From Lineus longissimus (taxonomy: Eukaryota > Nemertea > Pilidiophora > Heteronemertea > Lineidae), in contig NC_088312.1 in NCBI RefSeq assembly GCF_910592395.1, positions 7,686,001 through 7,750,000 on the forward strand: a stretch of 64,000 bases of DNA, given 5' to 3'. The position numbers were made by a program, and so were the translations under genes. Positions 1-10,200 of this stretch are shown one piece after another. Position 1 is the stretch's first letter; the number at the start of each line of letters is the position of its first letter. The notes beneath the pieces are model-generated. The model saw nothing but the letters and a program-made list of their open reading frames with translations. It ran no database searches and was not told where the DNA came from.

Positions 1-2199
1 CTAATACGTTTTTCTTTCTTTCGCTGCCAGCCAGGAGAAGTGTGTCATATTTACTCTTTCCACCTAGAAATAGTTGCATGCTGGACGTAACTTAGATATA
101 AATAAACCTGTTGTAACCATCCAAACTCTGAACTTGAGATGTTGTACGAAAATGCTGAGAGAGGGTATCGTACCGTAACCTGTGCGCTACTGTGCATATC
201 CGTGTTCTCCAAAATCCATAGATCACAAACAGATCTGCTGCCTTTGTTCTTAATGATAGTTCTGTAATTGTCACATAATTAGATAAATAGTATTTCGATT
301 AATAGACACTACACTGTAAATAAGACCGATCTATATTATTAAGACTACATTAACCGGTCGTCCGCCGTTTTGGGCCTTCACTTGTTTTTCAACCTAGACC
401 CAGTAGAAATTGATGCACGTAAACACAGATATGTAAACATTGTTGCATTTTCAACCAAGCAACTAAGATGGCAGCCGGCTGGTGGTTCGATGAATAGCTG
501 ACTACTTCAAAACCGACGACCTGTCAACGCCCAATTCATGTTTTTTCAACCAGTAACAGAAATGGGCCCAGTTGTTAAAACATCACTAATCTAGCGTTTA
601 TCAAAGTCAAGAAAGGTTAGCGCCAAGTTAGTTAACAAGTCCAATTTCCTTTCCTCGCTGCCAAGACTGGAGAAGTGTGTTCAATTTTTAAAACCTCTAC
701 ACCTAGATAATGAACGTCACACAGTAATACTGATAATGATCAAATCCAAAAAAGGAAGTCCTTATAGCCAACTAGTAGCATGATATAATAGTTAGACTTC
801 CTAAATTTGCCACCTGATAGTTCATCATCATATTATCAGAAATGAATGAACTATGGAGTAAAACTGATTGGAGATGTGGAGTGGAACACTATGAATTTTT
901 CCAACTCGATTGCTTAGTTTAAATCCGTCTGAAGATAATTGTGCAAAGCAGAAACAATAGAAAAGCCAGACAATCGCTATCGCAAGAACAGTAAATAATC
1001 AAGTTATAACGTCTCCTTTTCCATACATGGTCCCTTCTCATTGCGCGGCCGTTTACCAATGCAGCGCTTTATTGTTGCTTTTCTTTGCTCAACAAGTTTC
1101 CTACCTTCGTTCCAACCATCTAATGCAGTCGGTAACATAAATGCTCTTGTTTATTTGCATGGTAGAGAGGTTGCCCAACACCACCAGCACCGTTTGACAT
1201 GGCTTTAGCTAGCAGCTCATTAACGCATGGTCGTTTACAAAGATATCCTCTTGACATCAAGTTTGCGCAGTTGTATGAATTTATTTTCACGCTTGCCTAC
1301 TTTTTTCACACGCGAAAATGGTAGAAATAGCCGTGGCATAGTCAATACTCTGCAACTGTGTTAAGACGCTTCACACGTTTACCATGAAATCATTATAGTG
1401 TAGTTTAGGAACAACATTGTGCATTATAGTAATAGACGAGCAGCATTTCCGATATTTACATCACCATGCAATACCACAGCCCTAGGAAGAATCACACATT
1501 TTTTTATATTTGAGTCTAGCCGGCATCTTGACGTAGTCTGGGTTGAATTTCTCTGTTTAAGGGCTTTCGTTGGTCCTTTGCCATGGCTTACAACACATAA
1601 TCGTGAGATTATTCCTGTAATGGAATGATAATGATATTGGCAGTTGAGAATTCACACACATACCGTAGAAGTTCATCGGATTTTTTATGCGTTGCCTTTC
1701 CTCGTAAACATTGCTTTCAAAGTAAATCAGAACAAAGCAGATCTAATCAAAACACTTATTGAATATCAAGATTGATATCATCGATGACCCAACATGTATG
1801 TCTGTTTATCTGTGTATACTACTGCATCTTCGGTTGTCCCGTTTGACCAGTTTAACCGTTTTATCAGCAGCAGGCCTTGAAACTGTGGTAAGATGGTGAA
1901 CAGTTAAATAAAGAACAGTCCCTGAGCCACTCAGTCTAGAAGTGTAGGCTCTATTGCTCATTCGGCGTAAGCACTAACGTTGCCATTAAGCCCTAACGCT
2001 GCTTTTTTAAGTACAAGATGTACTGAAGAAAATAACGATGAATTGAGGTAACGCTGGCGTTTGTCTCTAATGTTGATTGAGCAACTATAGCCCCTGGACT
2101 TATCAATCACATCTGACTCTTTCCTTCTTTCTTATAAACACGCTTCGCTATGTTGACGATCTGTTGACAGCCTCCTAACGCTTCAGCCATCTTTTGCAG
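1..2199. other. Upstream intron of the IP3R-like gene, or flanking DNA
   Basis: No exon is recognised here. The first supported exon of the plus-strand channel gene begins at 2200 in phase 0 after a clear polypyrimidine tract and CAG, so this stretch is most simply the preceding intron. The cysteine pair that should precede the His pair of the IP3R linker zinc finger is not encoded here, so the upstream exon probably lies outside the window. A diverged direct repeat of about 70 bp occurs near 11-80 and again near 645-715, sharing the words CGCTGCCA and GGAGAAGTGTGT. The longest open stretch (1419-1628) has no recognisable content. Confidence 0.5.
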
Positions 2200-2319
2200 G
2201 GCTTTGACTTGCACGTCAGAGCAGAACACAACATGTGGGCTTACATCTTCTTCTTCATTCACCTTGATGACACCAAGCACAATGATTACACCTCATTGGA
2301 GCTCCACGTGTACACTCTG
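2200..2319 (+). CDS. ITPR: IP3-receptor-like channel, linker zinc-finger exon, copy A
   Basis: This 120-nt exon encodes 40 residues in phase 0, bounded by TTTTGCAG and GTAAGT. The peptide contains LHVRAEHNMWAYIFFF followed by a YTSLELHV stretch. That matches the end of the linker domain of IP3 receptors, where H-x4-H of the EEHNMW segment supplies two zinc ligands between the last membrane helix and the C-terminal coiled coil. Ryanodine receptors share EHN and a following YT/HT..E..V pattern, but EHNMW and the longer tail fit IP3 receptors better. The family forms tetrameric ER calcium-release channels gated by IP3. A near-identical exon follows after 45 nt, so this is probably one of a mutually exclusive pair. 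The pore and ligand-binding exons are outside the window. Confidence 0.85.
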
Positions 2320-2364
2320 GTAAGTGGTGCATGCCACTCTAACTCCTCCATCCATCTATTCCAG

Positions 2365-2484
2365 GGCTTTGACTTGCACGTCAGAGCAGAACACAACATG
2401 TGGGCCTACATATTCTTCTTCATTCATCTCGATGACACTAAGCACAATGACTTCACTTGTTTGGAACTCCACGTTTACACACTG
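2365..2484 (+). CDS. ITPR: IP3-receptor-like channel, linker zinc-finger exon, copy B (alternative)
   Basis: This second 120-nt exon has the same length and phase (0/0), preceded by CTATTCCAG and followed by GTAAGT. It differs from copy A at 13 nucleotides by my count. The first 41 nt are identical, ten differences are silent, and only two residues change: the Tyr of the YTSLE segment becomes Phe and the Ser becomes Cys. The excess of silent change indicates that both copies are kept under purifying selection and code for protein. The intervening intron of 45 nt is probably too short to be spliced, so transcripts should use A or B. Using both would duplicate 40 residues of the zinc-finger linker, which seems structurally unlikely. 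Confidence 0.82.
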
Positions 2485-3332
2485 GTAAGTGAAACATACA
2501 GTGACCGGGAAGCACAACATCAAAGACCTTCGATGCAGCCTGAGTTTTCCATCAGCTATGCAGTGGTCAGCTTAAAGTTTGTGTCACTTATTCGGTTTGG
2601 TCATTTAATCGGGCGATGTCACCTAATCGGTTGTAACAGGCCGATATGGTCTCGTTGCGTTACTGAGTGATCGCTGATTGATATATGTAGTTACGAACCC
2701 CATGATAAAATCTCAAAACAACGCTAGATTGGAAAATTGCTTCTGTTATTGAATCGACTGGAATTTTCAAAATAATAAAGGTTTGACTCGGCTTAGCATA
2801 CATACATTTACGGAGCTATGGACTGAGGACATTGTCACAATCATGTGGCAAAGCATGGATGGTGCTCTCCGGCAACAAAATTGTACATTATGTAAACTCT
2901 AAATACTGCATCATGTGTTTCAGACGCGTATCACCAGGATATGTGCCGACATAGAACGAAGCGTGCAGTTTGATATTCCATTGTGCTATCAAATTACCTT
3001 CCGTTACTTTAAAATGATCAAGAACCTGTAGTTCGGTCGTTTTGATGAACACTTGACGAGATATGTATTTAGCAATAATATGCGCAGGAATGGAAAAAAA
3101 CGTATGTTAGTGATACCGCTTCCCCTCGTCGTGGATTGACATAGGTGAAGTAAAATTTGCCAGATGGTTCAAAATTTGACTTGAATTATACTTATTGGGT
3201 ATAATGGTATCAGAAGAGCGAGTTTACACATCTTTGATTATATCGGCATTCCCTCATGATACATTATACCACAAGAAAGCAAACAGAAACATATTTCGAA
3301 TTTCTTATATTGATCTATCCACGATCTTGCAG
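2485..3332 (+). other. Intron of the IP3R-like gene
   Basis: This is the intron between exon copy B and the coiled-coil exon, 848 nt long, with a GTAAGT donor and an ATCTTGCAG acceptor. I see no additional exon copy and no repeat in it. Confidence 0.7.
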
Positions 3333-3470
3333 CTCCAGCAGCAGAAGTTTGATTTCTTCCCTCTAAACCGTGCATTGTGCTTGTCGGGTAAAGATGAAGA
3401 CTCGACTGACTCTAAGATAGATGAGTTACTCTTCCACGTGAAGACATTGATCCAGAGACAGAAAGAAGAG
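3333..3470 (+). CDS. ITPR: IP3-receptor-like channel, C-terminal domain exon
   Basis: This 138-nt exon (46 codons, phase 0/0) runs from CTTGCAG to GTTTGT. It begins LQQQKFDFFPLNRALCLSG, which aligns with the IP3R segment after the linker, where family members carry a WFPRMRAMSL-like motif. It continues through an acidic stretch into an amphipathic helix (DELLFHVKTLIQRQKEE) in the position of the C-terminal coiled coil that holds the tetramer together. Ryanodine receptors stop soon after the FFP motif, so the continuing helix supports assignment to the IP3R family. The GTTTGT donor is weaker than the GTAAGT donors used upstream. The exon joins in frame to the last exon at 3754. Confidence 0.82.
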
Positions 3471-3753
3471 GTTTGTAATCAATATAGTCCTCTTCCACAA
3501 TTGAGGAGTAGAACATATCATGAATCATCGACACCATTCATTGGTACGATCACTGATTTGTATATTCCTTAGATTTGAAGCCTTACAAATTTCAAAGTAG
3601 ATGCCCTGGGCTGAAGGCTTCAAACAGTTAAAAAGTATCTTGTTTTCTTTACCACCACATGCCAGTAGAAGTACTAGTTTGCAGTAGTATCGTAAGTCCA
3701 ATTGTTTGCTCGATTTCTACTCTGATTTGTGCTATCTTTTCTGCCCCTTACAG

Positions 3754-4518
3754 GAATCTGAGAAGAAGCGTAATGCAGAGCGTCTGAAGCAGAAACAGTG
3801 GCAGGAGCGCCACAGGAACGTGCTGAGTAGACGACGATCGTCACGTCGACCAGACGACGGCCCACCAGGACCGGGCGGCCCAGGTGGTGGCGGTGGACCA
3901 CGACCCGGACCTGGAGGTGGACCAGGAGGCATGGGCGGTATGGGAGGCGTGGGCTCAGGTGGCCCAGGTGATACAGCTGATCTCCTGCAGAGGATGCTGT
4001 CAGAACCTGGGACTCCTAGGCCCTGGTTGGTACGCCAGCCTTCCATCACCGGCAAGTCACCAATGGGCCCAGGCGCCACAATCGGAGCACCACCAAAGAA
4101 GACGGAGAAGACACCATATGGTGATCACTCAGACAGTGGGGAAAGTGATTACTTCTTGGATCAGCCACTAGATGAGGAGGAAGAAGAGGACCTTGAAGAT
4201 GAGGAAACAGAAGATGAAGGTCAGGATGACGACAAGGGAGCGCGCGTCGTATCGCCGCGCCATCATCACTCCAGGAGTAGGAGTCCATCTCCTGCCCCGC
4301 CACAATGGCCTGAGGAAGGGGATGGTCCTCCATCTCCTGTACCTTCTGATGAAAACTTCCACCTTCTTCCTGTAGATGATGATGACGACGACGATGAGGA
4401 ATTCTCGGAAGATGAGTCGATCGCGGACAGTGACCTGTCTGATGGGTCAGGAGAAGGTCGAGGATCATACAACGTTACGAGGGAGGAACCACCCGAGAAG
4501 CCTGAGACTCATTTATAA
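3754..4518 (+). CDS. ITPR: IP3-receptor-like channel, last exon with long Gly/Pro and acidic tail
   Basis: The last coding exon (254 codons, then TAA at 4516-4518) follows a CCCTTACAG acceptor in phase 0. It first extends the charged helix (ESEKKRNAERLKQKQWQERH), then an arginine cluster RRRSSRR. A collagen-like low-complexity stretch of Gly, Pro and Met follows (about exon residues 37-75). After that comes a Ser/Thr/Pro-rich linker and two acidic tracts rich in Glu and Asp, the second preceding EEFSEDESIADSD. The protein ends PEKPETHL. Canonical IP3 receptors end roughly 100 residues after the coiled-coil start without such low-complexity sequence, so this tail is unusual. It should be cytosolic and disordered. 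RRRSS is a plausible basophilic-kinase site and the acidic tracts could bind calcium or basic partners; both are inference. Confidence 0.8.
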   Translation, partial: ESEKKRNAERLKQKQWQERHRNVLSRRRSSRRPDDGPPGPGGPGGGGGPRPGPGGGPGGMGGMGGVGSGGPGDTADLLQRMLSEPGTPRPWLVRQPSITGKSPMGPGATIGAPPKKTEKTPYGDHSDSGESDYFLDQPLDEEEEEDLEDEETEDEGQDDDKGARVVSPRHHHSRSRSPSPAPPQWPEEGDGPPSPVPSDENFHLLPVDDDDDDDEEFSEDESIADSDLSDGSGEGRGSYNVTREEPPEKPETHL

Positions 4519-5546
4519 GCGATGGAACTTGAACAAGAATTAACTGATCAAATCCATGATGGACATTACCAACCTCATTGGAGAGTTATTTGGACTGCAG
4601 TTCAAATGAAGGCTGATGATTGCCAGTCGCTTTTATGTCCTACAATGTGGGTTGATTTTGTTTGTTTCAAAACGACTTACATTGGAGATAAACCTTCTCG
4701 CCTGCTGAAAGATTTGTTCAGATGGTGTTTTTTTAGATTTGAAATGGACTTAGATTTGAGATGATCCTCGAGTTACTGACGAGAAGATTATGGAAAATAT
4801 TAGTCGGATGGACTATTCGCAATGTAAGCAGTGGGACTGATGGTTCTAACATCAGTCAGGTAGGTACATGCAGTGGTTGTTATGAAGGCATTTTATTGAT
4901 AGACGACAGAATATTGATGTATTATAAGAAGTAAGGACTGTGATCTGTCTGTAGCGATTGGGCTGGTCATGGAGTAATCTTGTGATGCTGGTCAAGTCCG
5001 TAGTGTTATAAGGCCACAAGGGATGCCTGCAATAGGCTATGGCTTATCTTTGTGGTGGGAGAAGGCGGTTGTATTGTGTGGCACATCATGATTAAACTTT
5101 GAATGCAATTAGTATGATTTTGTGTTTGCTGTTTCACGGTTTACCTGATGTACGATTTATTTAAAAGGAGTTAGAGCCAAACCTAATTGACTGAAACAAA
5201 TTCTGGTGTATTTTACAGGTTAGAATTGCAGGGGAGAAGGCTAGCTTTGTCAAATGTCAAGGGGGCTACTGGTGTTGCTTGAACGTTGTCTTAGGAGACT
5301 GAGATTGACGTTATGCATTTTTTGGGATTAACACTTAAAAATTATAGTCAGTGATATTTCTGCTTCACTCAATGCGACAGCCTTCTCTCACCGAGAATGA
5401 TGGTGCAAGTAAATCAACTACCTGTATTTAATGCATATTGTAATATTATCATCATTTTATACCTTCAGGTTATGTTGTAAATGTAGATTTTATGAAAGTT
5501 TATCTGAGAATATATAGTTAATTCATATAACGTTTTGTATAATAAA
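4519..5546 (+). other. 3' untranslated region of the IP3R-like gene
   Basis: AT-rich sequence follows the TAA stop at 4516-4518. The first strong AATAAA after the stop is at 5541-5546 (in TATAATAAAATAATG), about 1.0 kb downstream, and is the likely polyadenylation signal. Open frames inside, such as 4522-4764, have no recognisable content. Confidence 0.55.
5541..5546 (+). terminator. Candidate polyadenylation signal AATAAA for the IP3R-like gene
   Basis: AATAAA is embedded in AT-rich sequence and is followed within 30 nt by a GT-rich stretch (CTGTTTGTTGTATAG), as expected for a cleavage and polyadenylation site. Other sites could also be used. Confidence 0.45.
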
Positions 5547-8500
5547 ATAATGTAACTATCAGCCTGTTTGTTGTATAGCGCTCTATCTCAGCGCTGTATA
5601 TATAGTGAATTAAGATTAACCCATTGGCCATTATCAACATTAGTCGATGTTGTATTCTGATGAAGTGTTATTGCTCCAAAACAAATCAATGCTGCCTAGC
5701 CAAACTTTGAATGAAGAAATTTGAGATAAGGGGACATCTTTAGGGACAGTAACGTGAACAGCGCAAGTGTTTACAAGAGTCATCCCTGCAGGCAATCAGC
5801 TTTCTCTAAGACTCCTAAGCAGTCCATTTCGTCATACTGATCATACCCAGAGGCTGGTCCACTGCATCCGGAGTATACTTTCTCCACGCAGAGATGATAC
5901 TCTTGGATATTCTAGAGTAGGGCATTACACTCTCATTACCACGCGAAGTATAGGTATTAATCTAATCCTTATAAATAAAACGGAGATCTACCACCCCTTT
6001 TCCATACGTGTCCCCTTCTTTTAACTCATCTGCAAAACAAGAAATGTGTTATTCGGCTAGCAGCATTTTTCGCTTTGGAGTTGCATCATCATACATGGCG
6101 ATATTGGTATCAAGACTATAATGAGTATAGCAACATTGGGTGCACGTTATATTCTATGAGGACATGGTTCATGTAGTCACATTAGTATGTAATGAGTAAC
6201 TAGGTGTACTCTCTTCAAGTATACACATTTCCAAAAACCCATTATTTCAAAGTATTGGTGTAGTGGTCGTAATGGGTTTTTTATATCTCGTATAACATAA
6301 CTGTATAAATCCCTATCAAACTACTTTTTGATTGGTGCAAATTTTTGTTGTATATTTGAACTTATTAGTACAATAGAGGTCGCCGGAATTCGCCATGTAG
6401 CCATTAAGTCAGAAACTGCATTATTGCCTTTTAAAGGGGGACTAGATGCAGGAACAAGGGGCAATATTTTGGTTCTTTTTATTTACAGGGTCTTATCTGT
6501 ATCCCTGCTTTCCCAATGACCTTCTTCCCTGCCTCGTTTTTTTCTTTAGATACTCAAGCCACTTTAACTGTGTACAACACCTTAGGAAGATTCTTAATGT
6601 GCTGCCAGACCTTATATCCGCGTGAATAGAGTTTAGGTGCATAAAGTGATGTTTCTTACTGCTGTGTATGTTCTCTGCTGAGTAGGTTATTCTCGTAACC
6701 ACGCCTTATTTTCTTCTGACAGTATAAGCTGCCTATATAAATGGAGTTATAAATAGGTGCACAAAATTCTGTTTTTGTAAAGAAATTGATTATAGAAGAC
6801 TCTCTGAATTTGACGATTCTTAAAATAACACATTTTGTTGTTGCAAGAATACATTTACTGCAAGTACAAACCCAGTGAAATAACGCATTAGTCATCACGG
6901 ACCTTCTTTCTACTCCGAAAATTACAGTTCTGACACATCGGTTCTGGATTTCGGACAGATAAAAATCCAATGGCATGATGCGACTTTTTAAGATTATGGA
7001 AGGAGCTTGGCTGGGCATCGAAATTGTTCTTGCTTTTCCAAAGACTTACACATCGGCTTGATCTAGCGAGTTTTTCTGAGACATCTATCGAAATGTAACA
7101 TACAGCACTGGTCAGACATTTCACAAAGTCTTTTTCAATCATTTGATAAAGCAATTGGTAAATTATGTATTTAACTTGCATGATGGGGGAGCGCCAACTG
7201 CCTTCCCTCGTAGCCTTCGAGCAGCTCTTGTGAACTCGGCGTATTAAGTCGGGCATGATGTACTTTTCTATATGTTGTCACAAGTAACCTGTCCAAGTTA
7301 TTAACATTATCCTCATTTGTTTAGAATATACTAGTACTTGATCACTGGGTGTATCACAATATGCAGCTGCCTAGTATTTAAAACTCACGAGCAAAGAAGG
7401 CGTTGGGCTCAAACACAGATGTTACGTGTTGTAGCAAGTTGCCCGAGACACCAATCGTTATGATTCCTCCCTCAATTATCCAAACTTACTATCACTGTGA
7501 TGAATAAATAGTAGTAAATGCTCTTACTCAGTTCTGTACAAAAATAAGCCTCGAGAGTGTAAGTGTATATGATGTTTTCAATAAAAGCATTTACTAGTCT
7601 TTTTTTCAAATCACCCATTGTCCTATTCGCCTTTGGGATGGATTCCTATAAAGCAATGTCGGCGTTAGGACTACATTGTAGACCTCTAGATTGTAAATAT
7701 ACGTCGTGATTAAAGAAGCATTTACTAATCTATTCATATCACCCATTGACGTTTTTCTCCTCATCTTTGAGGTGGAACTCAAATGGCCTAGGCTATGTTA
7801 TGTTTATGACTAGACTCCTGAGGCAGTCTATTCATCATTCTAAATAAAGTCTCCATGTGTGAAAAGGACGAGACTAATCCACTGCATCCGGCGTGTAGGT
7901 TATCACATTCATGAACAGCAAACAACAACAACAAAAGTTTATTTAGCTTCATATATTTAGTAATGTTTGTTGCATATTTCGGTACACCCTGTAGAATTAT
8001 CGGCAGGCACCCTTATGGACAAACTCCGTAACCTGTAGAGTAGTAATTGGACAATCGTTCAAGAGAAGACAAATGATATAGAACCATGCAGCTGATATCT
8101 CAAAAGGCTTTTGTTTCAATTTGCCAAGACGCCAATGCTCCGAGAAACCCAACTGCAAGGGATTCTAAAAGTTAAGGGTGCCAGATCGCTAAATATAGCA
8201 TGAACCAGTTTACTATTATGTGTATAGATGATGTATAGTCACGACCTGTCTCCTTGATGTTACACATTTCATGATGCGTTCGTGCTGAAGTTTATTAAGA
8301 TTTGTACATATATTTTCGAGAAACTCCTCGTTGTGTTATTTCTTTCGTTGCATATTCCGTTAAATACATTTAATCCATACCTGGCAGCGAGACCAGCAGT
8401 TGCACCGTCTTGCAAACACGGTGTGCGAGGTAAGACAGTCACAACCAGACAGAGTTATGCCTGACAACAAGCCTAAGAGCGCCACTGTCTTGGCAACGCG

Positions 8501-10200
8501 TTGAACGAGGTAAGACAGTTGGAGCCTGGCGCCCGGTAGTTTCAACATCCTGCCAACACGTCAAGAGAGATAAGATAGGACAGTCACAGCGAGACGAAAT
8601 TATACCTTGCAGCAGACCTAGCAGATCCATCGAAAGAAATTTTTTTAAGCACCTTAACTGGCTTAATAACTTGGCTTAATAATGCTGAAATATGTACCTA
8701 TCTTTAAGAACTTAAAGGTCCGTTGATAGTGCATTAAAGGCAGCTTAAAGAAATCGTCTTAAAGCCACTGAAAGGCCGAAAGGACTTTTTGAATTATCCC
8801 GCCAAAAACTTCAGACATATTGTGCTAGGCCTTGTGGGTACACTTTATATCTTAGGCCCTGTCTTGCGGCGAGCAACAGGTCAAACTGGCAGAGAAATTT
8901 CTGATGGTAATTTATCCGATGATATCTTGATAATCCTTTGCCGAAATCATTTCAATCTCTACGAATGGTAACTTTAGGAGTAATCAAACTTATGGAGGGA
9001 AACAGTTTGCTGTAAGTAGCAATTTTTGCGTGATTTAGAGCCACTTTTGTGATTTGAAAGGAGCATTGCATTGCCGAAAACGCCGATACCTTTCCTTCTA
9101 AGGTTGCCTAAATTGTCATTCATCCCCCGCCCCGGGTCCGTCGAGGCCTTCCCCTGTATGAAGTTAATAGACAGCTTGTGAAAATAATTTTCGTCTATTT
9201 TAAGGGTTGACCATAGGTAACGCCCTTTTGGCAAGAATTGAAATCATAAAGCAATTAGTACTCCTTCAAAACGTATGCTAATTTTTTCAATCAAATCATC
9301 ACCAAAAGCATTATATCATGAAGATTGGAAGATTTGGACAGCTTCGAATAAATTGCTTGGATAAGCTTGTCGTAAACATACGATGCCTGTGAAAAGGTAT
9401 TTTTTAAAATAAAATGGCCGAAATTTATTTTCGCAAACCATATTATCGGCATTTTCCTGATCAAGACCCTCTGCATAAACTACAGAGGTTTAGCAGCCAT
9501 CTACGTCAGTGTGACACACCCTTGCGGAAACAATGTCATTGGGTCTAATAGACCCTTTTACACCAGGCGGAGGAAGCCACTGCGGGCCCAAACAAACCTG
9601 GTCAGCAGTGGCGTCCAGTACCATGCAGAGCAGGTGATCAATTGCTGTCTAGACATTGAAAAGTGCTTTCATAAGAATTACACGAGAATTACAAAATCAT
9701 AAAAGGTGATCGTGTGATAATCCTTACTCGCTGTAAACTCGGCTAGGAACTGTTGTAGGTTTCAGGTGGCCTGACATGTCTTGTAATTTTATAGTCTACT
9801 ACCCTGTTCGATATTTCGAGTTTTTTTTAAGAAATAACTTGCTAATTAGTATCGTGTAGTGCACCTGCCTCTATTTTTGAACATCTGTGTGTTACGCTGC
9901 TTGAAATACCTAACAAGTTGACCAACAACTGTCTACATGAATCCCCCATTGTAGCAGTGTCCTCAGTCTTGCCAGTTATGGCACATGTCTGGTCATTACA
10001 GCATCACCATGAGTATTTGTCACACTGTTTCCATGTCTGGTTGTTGTCTGGCAGTTTCCTCATGATTCGTACTTAGGAGCCACCGTACGTATTGGCAGTG
10101 TCTTCAAGTTCAGATCTTTGAATATTTAATTGAGCCACGTGGGCCGCGGTCTTCCGCGCGACTTGCTCTATTCAGTGGTGCCGCCTATTATCGAATTGAT
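5547..10200. other. Intergenic region between the converging IP3R-like and NHS-like genes
   Basis: No gene is supported. The longest open frames on either strand, about 120 codons at 6656-7018 and 6888-7256 on the minus strand, are overlapping, cysteine-rich and unlike known families. The region carries a dispersed motif TCCACTGCATCCGG (near 5860 and 7880), degenerate 80-bp repeats near 8.4-8.6 kb, and a stretch near 9190-9280 (TTGACCATAGGTAA) that recurs near 24.93 kb. Confidence 0.5.
8383..8630. repeat. Degenerate tandem repeat, about 80-bp unit, about 3 copies
   Basis: GAGGTAAGACAGT recurs at about 8427 and 8507, with a weaker third copy (GAGATAAGATAGGACAGT) near 8564. Each is preceded by a TCTTGSCAAC-like block and followed by a GAGAC or CAGAC block. 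Copies are clearly diverged. Confidence 0.55.

Noticed and set aside
3674-4472. Minus-strand and other plus-strand frames across the IP3R-like last exon
   Set aside because: They are shadows of the Gly/Pro- and Asp/Glu-rich coding strand, whose codon bias keeps other frames open.
6656-7256. Two overlapping minus-strand frames of about 120 codons
   Set aside because: No recognisable domain, Cys/Ile-rich composition typical of AT-rich non-coding DNA, and no splice-site or promoter context.
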